From NCBI GenBank assembly GCA_016875405.1, contig VGRJ01000019.1, positions 1 to 61,678 on the forward strand: a stretch of 61,678 nucleotides of DNA, written 5' to 3'. A program made the translations under genes and the position numbers. The notes beneath the pieces are model-generated. The model saw only the letters and a list, made by a program, of their open reading frames with translations, was not told the origin of the DNA and made no database searches. Of this stretch, positions 15,201 through 22,097 are shown piece after piece (the first letter of the stretch is position 1; each line of letters opens with the position of its first letter). This stretch comes from Deltaproteobacteria bacterium (lineage in GTDB: Bacteria > Myxococcota_A > Polyangia > Polyangiales > Polyangiaceae).

Positions 15201-16722
15201 CGACGAGCGCCTCGAAGCCGTCGGTCCGCGTGAGCCCCACGACACGCAGGCCGAGCCTCGGCGCAGACTCGTCGACTCCGAGCGCGACCGCGAGGCTCGA
15301 GCCCGCCGACAGCGTCACGCAAGCGTGTAGGTCCTCGAGGACGAGCGCGAGACCGAAGGGCGCTCCTTCCAGCGCGCTTCGCATCGCGTCGAGCGTGGAC
15401 GGCGGCACTCCGCTCGACGTCGACGCGCCCTCGACCGGAGCGAGGTGTCCCTCCGCGACGCGAGCCGCCCACCACTCCTTCAGCGCGCGCTCGAGCGCAG
15501 CCTCGGGCTCGTCGCCGAGGCGTACGTGGCATGCGTGCCAGTCCTCGCGACCGTCGGCGAAGCGCCGAGCGAACTCGGGAACGACGCCGGCAAGCGCGAG
15601 CGAGGTGAGCCCCGCGCCCGCGGGCCCGTAGAGGACGAGCGCGGGCTGTTCGACGAGGTCCCGCGCGAGCCGCTCACTCTCCGCATCGCGGCCAGGCAGA
15701 CACCCCTCATGCTCCGAGCGAAACGTCGAGAGCCCCTGAAACGGCGGCGATGGTGCGCCGAATGGCCGCTCCCAGACCTCATCGAGACGACGTCGAAGCT
15801 CGCCCGGGCGGATTTCGCGCGCGACCGGATCGAGCCGCAGCCATTCATTGACACATGTCAATATCGCAGGCGGAAGCCCGAGCCCGTCCAGCGACCGCAG
15901 GCGACCGTGGACCGTCGCCGTCTGGACCTCGGACAGCCAGGTCGAGACCTCGCTGGCGTCGTCGCGGCGTGGGCGCCGTCCGACGTCTTGCGGGAGATGC
16001 CCCGTGATGAGCTCGACGAGGCATGCGGCGAGCGCGTAGGCGTCCGCAGCGTGCGTGGCCTCCCCGCCCTCGAGCACCTCGGGCGCCATGAAGCCCGGCG
16101 TTCCGATCGCCTGGCGCGTGCCACGACTCACGGTGACCCCGCCCGCACTGCCAGGGACGTCTCGCTCGAGGAAGGCCGCGGTCGAGAGGCCATCTCCCTC
16201 TCCCACGTCGACGACCTCTCGCTCGCGCCCTTGCCGCGCGAGGCCGAAATCGAGGACCTTCACTCCGCCCGGCGCGAGAAAGAGGTTCGAAGGCTTGAGG
16301 TCCAAATGCACGACGCCGGCGCGATGGATCTCGTCGAGCGCCGCCGCGACCTCGCGAGCCCACGAGAGCGCGCGCCGCCATGCCACGCGCCGTCCGCGCG
16401 CCACGAGCGCCCCGAGGCTATCCCCGCGCAAGAGCTCCATGGCGACGAAAGGCAGCTCCCCCGCGTCGGTGCCAAGGATGCCCGCGGCGTACACGGTGAC
16501 GAGCGCAGGGTGGCGGAGCGTCGCGATGATGCGTGCCTCTTCGGCCCAGTCCGAGGCGACCGCGCGGACGAGGAGCTTCAGCGCGACTTCGCGGAGAGGC
16601 TTGCCGTCCGGCAGAAGCTCCTCGGCGCGCCATACGTCGCCGAAGCCACCTTGCCCGAGCCGCTCGACGAGGCGATAGCGGTCTCCGAGGACCTGGCCTT
16701 CCGTCCGCTCGCGCTCGCTCAC
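12226..16722 (-). CDS. Giant Ser/Thr protein kinase with degenerate P-loop ATPase-like and propeller-like regions
   Basis: The product is 1498 aa from a GTG start. The kinase domain (about 14-300) has GQGGFGDVW, VALKLL, VVHLDLKPSN (L in place of the Arg of HRD), LDFGLARQ and GTPGFMAPEV. Around residue 360 a nucleotide-binding-like segment reads LVLYGPAGAGLTSLALAG, where the Walker A Lys is Leu; helical sequence follows. One membrane span lies near 760 (WGLAAGACALLAGIV). The remaining 700 residues show repeated short strands with W/R/D spacing, reminiscent of WD40-like propellers. The layout kinase, STAND-like module, membrane span, propeller suggests a membrane-bound signalling receptor whose ATPase part may not hydrolyse ATP. 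It is the third gene after the other kinase and a YkgJ gene in the same direction. Confidence 0.85.
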   Translation of the reverse strand: MSERERTEGQVLGDRYRLVERLGQGGFGDVWRAEELLPDGKPLREVALKLLVRAVASDWAEEARIIATLRHPALVTVYAAGILGTDAGELPFVAMELLRGDSLGALVARGRRVAWRRALSWAREVAAALDEIHRAGVVHLDLKPSNLFLAPGGVKVLDFGLARQGREREVVDVGEGDGLSTAAFLERDVPGSAGGVTVSRGTRQAIGTPGFMAPEVLEGGEATHAADAYALAACLVELITGHLPQDVGRRPRRDDASEVSTWLSEVQTATVHGRLRSLDGLGLPPAILTCVNEWLRLDPVAREIRPGELRRRLDEVWERPFGAPSPPFQGLSTFRSEHEGCLPGRDAESERLARDLVEQPALVLYGPAGAGLTSLALAGVVPEFARRFADGREDWHACHVRLGDEPEAALERALKEWWAARVAEGHLAPVEGASTSSGVPPSTLDAMRSALEGAPFGLALVLEDLHACVTLSAGSSLAVALGVDESAPRLGLRVVGLTRTDGFEALVETEFGRELRPFARFVGLPTPSAAEALVREPAAAARVRIDGASSIVTDVKAELEREGASLAAVSLALERLWRDAPTVARWREGGGVVGALAQHAERVVASLGAAKISVAEWLLVRLVRADGSSREVELAELVDASPEPGLVRTVVGELVRASVIGERAGRLSLTHPALALRWPRLHDRRLHDVERLTFLEELCDAASRWRQQGGGASGLWPEERVVALAERFPSLEEELRPAERAFVSASRGARRRARLRRWGLAAGACALLAGIVSGERVRDRHTEAQVRELEAVRRSAAVERLVMASRRTTDPYRRIALLGAAVAGGSRDRLLSLELFAATRRLPEARFLTLEPPEVPRFPWESRHLLGHSRSYVTLLDLLPDEGRDWGAVETRVAAHDEGIHDVEPFAFGRGFVTRGLDGTLKVWRLRDDRTLALAAISPMRCERGLSRLHVADRAPVVACATADGLVRWDLRADHAATLPLAGRLLALSPDGTWVAAARQRRVQVWREGRAAVELASPSESPTTVAAFSAHGAVVALVTAREAHLYDLTTVNHRRLLAASPRVHGVGEPVRARFTESGVDLAVCDVTGVGAVLYLRDGGRAPEDGAQPSASSACRLDAAGPPTLRSFSDYQPAIGDSVSLGPRRFEGGFELEDGRRMTRDLVAFDPTARSLSALTRLASPEGGASGDAVVAVARLGDGVLWQHGRSLVAVGADRSVRFRREASLLAICPDGRALAWRAAGDAWEVLDAVADKVVQRVRRAPGFVLGVEPSCRRFFVQRLDGRVASASLDGPAEAVVEPRVIDPGAGGYAVDGYVFDVRPSAARGDLEPGLWLAWSTGAMARADASGALRSYGHAAPRATAMADGPLDGELLFADEAGVFVRATGAQDRRVVAPQSDREWSDARTLPGGEVGLLGWSGGLALVDLARGELLGSTEIEGRERFASWDADGSVVAFGFALAGPPEGELVPIGAGLAREVAARASNLVAELDPSGAPRIRLR

Positions 16723-16784
16723 CAGTAAACGCTACACCGAAGACGGTCGTGCCAGCGCAACGGAAACCCACGGCGCCGAGGCGC

Positions 16785-17213
16785 TCAACACCCGGCCCTC
16801 GAGCGCCGTTGCTCGGCCGCGTGCGCACGGATGACCGAGACCGGGACGAGCGGAGCCTCGAGCCGGGCGCCTTCGCAGTCGGCCTTCACGCCCTCCCAAC
16901 TCTCCGAAGCCTCGATGAGGTGCGGCCAGAACGGATAGGTGCGGCACTGCGTCGGGCGCCCGTCGTACACGGTGCACCCGCGCGTCTCGCGACTCCAGAA
17001 CTCGCAGTCGCCGTTGAAATGCTCGAGGAGCGAGCGGCGCCCCGCCAGCCGACGCAGGTGCTTCGCCTCGAACTCGACAGGCCCGAGCCCGAGGTGCGCG
17101 GCGAGCCGCGCGACGTCGTCGTCATCGACCCACACCGCGCCAGGAGCACCTGTGCAACAGTCGCCGCACCCGGTGCATCGAAACGGGAGCCCCTCGCCGA
17201 ACCACTCGCTCAT
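16785..17213 (-). CDS. YkgJ family Cys-cluster (metal-chelating) protein
   Basis: The product is 142 aa. Cysteines are grouped as FRCTGCGDCCTG near the N-terminus, then GDCEFW, RGCTVYDGRP and QCRTYPFWP, the pattern of the YkgJ/UPF0153 putative zinc- or iron-chelating domain. Members have been annotated as Fe-S oxidoreductase-like, without a settled reaction. The start at 17213 gives MSEWFGEGLPFRC. It lies 23 nt after the FHA kinase gene and 62 nt before the giant kinase gene, so the three are probably co-transcribed; whether it serves the kinases is unknown. Confidence 0.85.
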   Translation of the reverse strand: MSEWFGEGLPFRCTGCGDCCTGAPGAVWVDDDDVARLAAHLGLGPVEFEAKHLRRLAGRRSLLEHFNGDCEFWSRETRGCTVYDGRPTQCRTYPFWPHLIEASESWEGVKADCEGARLEAPLVPVSVIRAHAAEQRRSRAGC

Positions 17214-17236
17214 CGTCGCCTCACCTCTCGGGTCGA

Positions 17237-20200
17237 TCACACGACGAGCGTCCGCAGGAGCGGCGGGAGTCGCCGCGGATCGCAGGTCGTACCGAGCGTT
17301 TGCCCCGTCACGACCGCGCTCATCGTGCACGCGCCCGGACGCGGCAGGTGATCCATCCAGAAGAGCTCGAACCGGTCCTCGTGCGCGACGCGCCGAACGA
17401 ACGGCTCGAGCGGCAAGACGAGGCCGTCACGCCAGCGCGCGAGGTAGACGACGTTCGCGAGCCGCATCGGCGAGGCGAACCCAAACCTGCGCCGCGCACC
17501 GCTCGCGTGCGGACCGGTGTGATCGACGAACTCGACGGTCTGCGACTCGCCGAAGAGGTCCGGCTCGGTGCGCTGAACCGTGACGAGCGTCCAGGCGCAG
17601 AGCGGCCGCAAGGCGCGGAGGAGCGTGCGGGTCATGTGCTCGAACTCGGGCAGATCCGCGGCAGCGCGGGCCTCGCCGTAGTGCCCATGCGCGAAGGCGT
17701 TCCGCTCGGAGTGCATCAGGTTCGAGAGCTGCTCGAAGGTCTGATTGTCACCGACCTTCACCTCGAGGACCTGACGAGCGAGGTGTCCGATCGGGTCGTC
17801 GTTGCCCCCGAACCCCTTCACGGCAAGCCGCGCGAGCTCTCGGAAAGCACCGAGGGGGAGCCCCGTGCGGGTCGCGTGCCGCTCGCAGAACGCGCGCATC
17901 GACGCATGCTCGTCTTCGGTCCCCTTGGCAAAGTACGCGGCGCCGAGGACGATCGCGATGAAGCGCCACGCGCCCTCGAGCACGTCGAAGAGCATCTTGA
18001 CCCGCTCGACCGCGCTCTCGGCCGCGATCGCAGCGTGCACGCGGCCCGCGATCGGATACGGGAGCCCGCCGCTCAGCGCAGAAAGGACGCCGTGGGCGTC
18101 GGCGCACTCGCGCGAGAGCTCGGCCGCACGAGCCTCGGCCCTCGTCGCGTCGCACTCCTCCCAGCTCACCGTGCGGGGCAGCTCGAGCTTGCCGTCGGTC
18201 ACCGGCGCGCGCGCGTGCCACTCGCATTGGATGGCGATGCCGAGCGTCGTGGCGTCAACCTTGCGGGGGATCGCGGCCCCGAGGACGCCGGGGGCGAGGC
18301 GCGCGAGCTCGCCACCCGGACCGACCGCGCTCCCGATCACGGCCGCGAGCTCCTTCTCGAGGGCACCGATGACCTGCGGCCCCACCCGCGAGAGCGCGCT
18401 CTGCTCCTCGAGGCCGAACAGCAAGAGCTGGTGCTTCGGGCTCGCGGCGCGCTCGAGGACGAGGTGCGTCGCATGGAGGCTCGGGCGGGCGACCATGCTG
18501 CGCAGGTCGACGGGGAGACCCGCCTGACCAGCCGGACCTGCAGCGCCCGCGACGGCGTCGAGCGCGAGCTCGACCTCGCTGCCCGCGTACGCAGCCTCAC
18601 CCTCGAGCGCCCAGAATCCGGAAGCGAGGACGCTCCGCCCCGCGCGCCCCGCGAGCGAAGCCACTTGCCCCGCGAGGGCCGCGCCGTCGTGCTGGCCGCG
18701 CGCGAGCAAGACGACCACGTCGTCGATGCGCGCCACGACGTTTTGCGGAAACGCGCGGTGCACCTCGACGGCGGCGAGCGCAGGAGCCGGCCCCGCCGCG
18801 GTCGCCGCCTCGCTCCCGAGCACCGCGAGCGCCAGAACCCCCTTGCCCCGCTGCAGCGCGGTCGCGACCTCCTGCTCGAGACCGCCGCGCGCGAGGAGGC
18901 CCGAGGCAGGATCGATCGTGCCCGCCACGACCTGACGCGTCACGTACCGTCGATCGACGAAGGTCGCGCGCATGGCACCGACCGCGACGACGACGCCGTG
19001 AACGAGCGGTGCGCGCTCGCCTCGACCGAGGGAGCGCTCGCCGACGAGGACGGGGACGCTGCACTCGTCGCGTCGCTCGAGCCACCATCGGACGCCGTCG
19101 TGCACGAGCCGCGCGGCGAGGCGCGAGGCGACGTCGGGGTAGACGAGCTCGTTGGTCTCGGCACCGACCTGCGCCGCACGCCCGAGGCGCAACACGCCGA
19201 CCGGGGTGAGCCGCAAGTCACGAACCCGATCGTCAAGCGTCTCGATCCTCAGGCGGTCGGGCGACTCGACCTCACCGCGCCAGATCGAGAAGATCGGCGT
19301 GTCGGAGAGCCACACCGTCGAGGCCCCGCGGGTCTTCGGCAGGATCGTCGCGTCGAGCGGCCCGGCGCTAGGCTCGTCGTCGAGCACCGCGATCTCGCGG
19401 GGCGTGACGACGACGCTCTCCTTGGGCGCGGCGCTGCGCATTGTGGGGACGACGCCGCCGCTCGAGGCCACCTCGGGGACGGCGGTGACGAGCGCCGACA
19501 GGAACTCGTCCGCGGAAGCGAAGCGTCGGTCGCGCTCGCGGGTCATGGCGCGGGCGATGACGGCCTCGAGCTCGACCGACACGGCGGAGTTCTCGCGTGA
19601 GATCGGCGAGGGATCGCGCTGGCAAATCGCCATCACGAGCCGCGCGTAAGAGGAACCGAGAAACGGCGGCGCGCCGGCGAGCATCTCGTAAAGGATCGCG
19701 CCGAGCGCCCACACGTCCGCGCGCGCGTCGACCTCGACGAGGCCCTCGATTTGCTCGGGTGCCATGTAGAGCGGCGTACCGACGACCGTCCCGCTCCGAG
19801 TCAGGCGGGCCGTCCGCTCGAAGTCCTCGGAGGACGCGGCGCGCGGCTCGGGCTCGATGAGCTTCGACAGCCCGAAGTCCACGATCTTGAGGTGGAGGCG
19901 GTCGTCGTCGCCGGTGACGAGCAAGAGGTTCTCGGGCTTCAGATCGCGGTGCACGATGCCCGCTTGATGAACCTTGCGGAGGCCGCGCAGCGCCTCGACC
20001 GCGAAGCGAACCGCTTCGTCGACCGGCAAGCGCCCGTGGCGCTCGAGCCGAGCCGCGAGGTCGCGCCCCTCGAGCAGCTCCATCACGAGGTACGGTGCGC
20101 CAGCGTCCCCCTGGCCCCAGTCGAACACCTTGACGACGTGGTCGCTGTCGACCGCGCAGATCGCGCGCGCCTCGAGCTGGAACCTCGCGAGCGCGGCCGC

Positions 20201-20374
20201 GTCCGACTCCGCCGCGACGTGCAGGAGCTTGACCGCTACGCGCTTGCCGAGCGCGACGTTCTCGGCCTCGTAGACGCACCCCATGCCGCCCGAGCCGAGC
20301 AGCCGGGTGACCCGGTACTTGCCGCCGAGCGTGCGCCCGAGGAGGTCTCCCGAAAAATCGCCCTGCGTCGTCAC
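17237..20374 (-). CDS. Ser/Thr kinase with FHA-like, degenerate GGDEF-like and HEPN-like regions
   Basis: The product is 1045 aa from a GTG preceded by GAGGCAAGG. The kinase (about 19-290) is complete: GSGGMGCVYE, K49 in VAVKLL, VHRDLKPENLLL, DFGLSK and GTPLYMAPEQ. Around 385-475 there is an FHA-like strand region (VLRLGRAAQ, a Ser/Arg stretch, VPVLVGERSLGRGE). Around 480-610 a GGDEF-like fold starts at DPASGLLARGGLEQE but lacks the GG(D/E)EF catalytic loop. Near the end, MHSERNAFAHGHYG contains R891-x4-H896, the motif of HEPN nucleases, within a helical region. There is no membrane span. Kinase and FHA modules often occur together; the other parts are read by eye and need structural checks. 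Confidence 0.85.
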   Translation of the reverse strand: MTTQGDFSGDLLGRTLGGKYRVTRLLGSGGMGCVYEAENVALGKRVAVKLLHVAAESDAAALARFQLEARAICAVDSDHVVKVFDWGQGDAGAPYLVMELLEGRDLAARLERHGRLPVDEAVRFAVEALRGLRKVHQAGIVHRDLKPENLLLVTGDDDRLHLKIVDFGLSKLIEPEPRAASSEDFERTARLTRSGTVVGTPLYMAPEQIEGLVEVDARADVWALGAILYEMLAGAPPFLGSSYARLVMAICQRDPSPISRENSAVSVELEAVIARAMTRERDRRFASADEFLSALVTAVPEVASSGGVVPTMRSAAPKESVVVTPREIAVLDDEPSAGPLDATILPKTRGASTVWLSDTPIFSIWRGEVESPDRLRIETLDDRVRDLRLTPVGVLRLGRAAQVGAETNELVYPDVASRLAARLVHDGVRWWLERRDECSVPVLVGERSLGRGERAPLVHGVVVAVGAMRATFVDRRYVTRQVVAGTIDPASGLLARGGLEQEVATALQRGKGVLALAVLGSEAATAAGPAPALAAVEVHRAFPQNVVARIDDVVVLLARGQHDGAALAGQVASLAGRAGRSVLASGFWALEGEAAYAGSEVELALDAVAGAAGPAGQAGLPVDLRSMVARPSLHATHLVLERAASPKHQLLLFGLEEQSALSRVGPQVIGALEKELAAVIGSAVGPGGELARLAPGVLGAAIPRKVDATTLGIAIQCEWHARAPVTDGKLELPRTVSWEECDATRAEARAAELSRECADAHGVLSALSGGLPYPIAGRVHAAIAAESAVERVKMLFDVLEGAWRFIAIVLGAAYFAKGTEDEHASMRAFCERHATRTGLPLGAFRELARLAVKGFGGNDDPIGHLARQVLEVKVGDNQTFEQLSNLMHSERNAFAHGHYGEARAAADLPEFEHMTRTLLRALRPLCAWTLVTVQRTEPDLFGESQTVEFVDHTGPHASGARRRFGFASPMRLANVVYLARWRDGLVLPLEPFVRRVAHEDRFELFWMDHLPRPGACTMSAVVTGQTLGTTCDPRRLPPLLRTLVV

Positions 20375-20568
20375 CCTTGCCTCGTCGCGTCGGCCCTCAC
20401 GTCGCAGGAGTCTGCGTCAACCGTGCCCGGCCGTCTACCGTCGCCGCCGAGGCGGTGGCCCTCGAGCCGCGACGCCCGGCTGCCTCGCGCGCCGCGGCAG
20501 GGGTCGTGACCGTGCCGACCGGTTGGTGCGCACCAGCAGCCGGTGTATGCGGGGGGCTCGTGAAAGCG

Positions 20569-20886
20569 ATGAGCGAGCCTAACTCACCCCCACATTTCGC
20601 CATCCCGCTCCCGGGCGGTCGCGTCGCGCGTATCCCCGCGGCGCTCGTCGAGGCGCACATCGTGCCCGAGGCGCGTTGCTCGCACGGCGACGGCGCAAAC
20701 GAAGACTCGGTGGTCACCGCGCACCACCTGTCCGTGGACGCCGCGACCGGCACGCACGACTGGCACACCGACTGGGAGTTCGGCGAGTGTGAGTACGTCG
20801 ACGACGCCGGGTTTTCGCAGCGTCGCCACGCGTGGCACCGGCACCCCTTCGGAACCGAGTACGCCGAGCTCTACGAGGGGCGATGA
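20569..20886 (+). CDS. Small His-rich hypothetical protein
   Basis: The product is 105 aa with no signal peptide or membrane span. I do not recognise a family. Its second half is dense in His, Trp, Asp and Glu (AHHLSVD, GTHDWHTDWEFGECEYVDD, RRHAWHRHPFG), with a Cys earlier in EARCSHGD, so a metal site is possible. The stop overlaps the start of the next gene (ATGA at 20883), which supports it as a real gene and the first of a three-gene coupled set. The start at 20569 is an ATG; a GTG at 20560 is closer to a G-rich stretch and could be used instead. Confidence 0.6.
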   Translation: MSEPNSPPHFAIPLPGGRVARIPAALVEAHIVPEARCSHGDGANEDSVVTAHHLSVDAATGTHDWHTDWEFGECEYVDDAGFSQRRHAWHRHPFGTEYAELYEGR

Positions 20887-22097
20887 GACGCCGGCACCAA
20901 ACGCACGCCGCATGGCTCGTGGTCGCGCTCGCAGCGTCTTGCGTCGAGCCACGGCACCCGCTCGCGAGCGACGGAAGCGCCGATTTTCGCCTTGATCGCT
21001 TGCCGCTCTTTGCCGTCGATCAAGTCGACGAGGAGGGCGCCCCGGCGACGCCGAGGCAGGCTCCGTTCGAGAAGCGCGTGCAGCTCTACCTCACCCAGGC
21101 GGGCTCCCCCGACCGAGGCGGCTACGTCGACGTCGCCGTCGACCCGCCGCAGCTCCTCGAGCTTGCTCAGGCAGAGGCCGCCGACGGCGCGGGCCCCGAC
21201 GGTAGCTGCGTGGCCCTCCCTGGCACGTTTCGTTGCACCGCAGGGGCTGACGGCTTCGCGTCGTTCGTCGTGCGCAGCGTTTCCGACCAATCGGGGCTCG
21301 CCGAGCTTCGACTCGTGGGGCGGAGCGAGAAGGCGACGGTCGAGGTCCTGCCCGCAGGCCTCCCGCCGGGCAGCTCGGGGCTCGAGCTCTCCATCGAGGG
21401 CACCTCCGATGCGCGGGTCCACGCACGCTTCGACAAGCTCGCCTGCAGCCTCGCAGCCTCGCCCGATACGCCGTTCGACAAGTGGCCTACCGGCGCGATC
21501 CGAGTCCGCACCGCCCGCGTGATCGCGTCGCCTCCGCTCGCCAATCCCGGCACGATCGAGCACGCCCCGGTGTTCGTCGAGACGCTCCACCCGGAGGCGT
21601 TCGTCTCGCTCGATCCAAGCTGCGCTCCGCCCCACACGAGCCGCGTCCGTGTCGTGCTCGATGCGCTCGGTCGCTCCCCGGACATCCACGTCTGCTTCAG
21701 CGATCTCGGAGGAGACGTGGTCACGCTCCGCGCGGCATCCGGCCTCAATCGCGAGACGACGCGGACGCTCAAAGTAGACGCCGAGCCGCGCCTCCTTCGG
21801 GTCGAGACGCTGGTGGACACGCTACCCGGCGGCTCGAAGAGCCCACTCCTCGCCTTGCAGCTCTCGGCCTACGACGCCGATCTCAACCGCGTCCCGCTCG
21901 AGGTCGAGCTCTCATCGAGCGACAAGGCCGTCCTCGCGCCCGAGATGGCCAACCTGAAGCTCCTTGGCAAAGCTCAAGGCGATGAAGACGTGGACGCCTA
22001 CGTCACGACGGGCGTCGCAGGTGAAGCCACCATCACGGTGCGCCCGCTCCTCTTCACCACCCCGTCGTGCGACTCGCGCGCGCTCGAGGTCGAATGA
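20883..22097 (+). CDS. Large hypothetical lipoprotein
   Basis: The product is 404 aa. The signal peptide is short, with lipobox LAASC near residue 16, so export to the outer or inner membrane leaflet is likely. The body is rich in beta-strand-like segments with Thr/Val alternation and contains several Cys (GSCVALPGTFRCT, KLACSLAAS, DPSCAPP, PSCDSRALEVE) that could form disulfides. Segments such as LLRVETLVDTLPGGSKSP and VELSSSDKAVLAPEMANLKL resemble Ig-like or invasin-type repeats, but I cannot assign a domain. Both ends overlap neighbours by ATGA, so its translation is coupled to the small His-rich protein and to the next secreted protein. Confidence 0.72.
   Translation: MRRRHQTHAAWLVVALAASCVEPRHPLASDGSADFRLDRLPLFAVDQVDEEGAPATPRQAPFEKRVQLYLTQAGSPDRGGYVDVAVDPPQLLELAQAEAADGAGPDGSCVALPGTFRCTAGADGFASFVVRSVSDQSGLAELRLVGRSEKATVEVLPAGLPPGSSGLELSIEGTSDARVHARFDKLACSLAASPDTPFDKWPTGAIRVRTARVIASPPLANPGTIEHAPVFVETLHPEAFVSLDPSCAPPHTSRVRVVLDALGRSPDIHVCFSDLGGDVVTLRAASGLNRETTRTLKVDAEPRLLRVETLVDTLPGGSKSPLLALQLSAYDADLNRVPLEVELSSSDKAVLAPEMANLKLLGKAQGDEDVDAYVTTGVAGEATITVRPLLFTTPSCDSRALEVE

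Noticed and set aside
17300-19600. 766-codon open frame on the plus strand opposite the FHA kinase gene
   Set aside because: Arg/Glu/His-rich shadow of a well-supported kinase gene with complete motifs; no recognisable fold.
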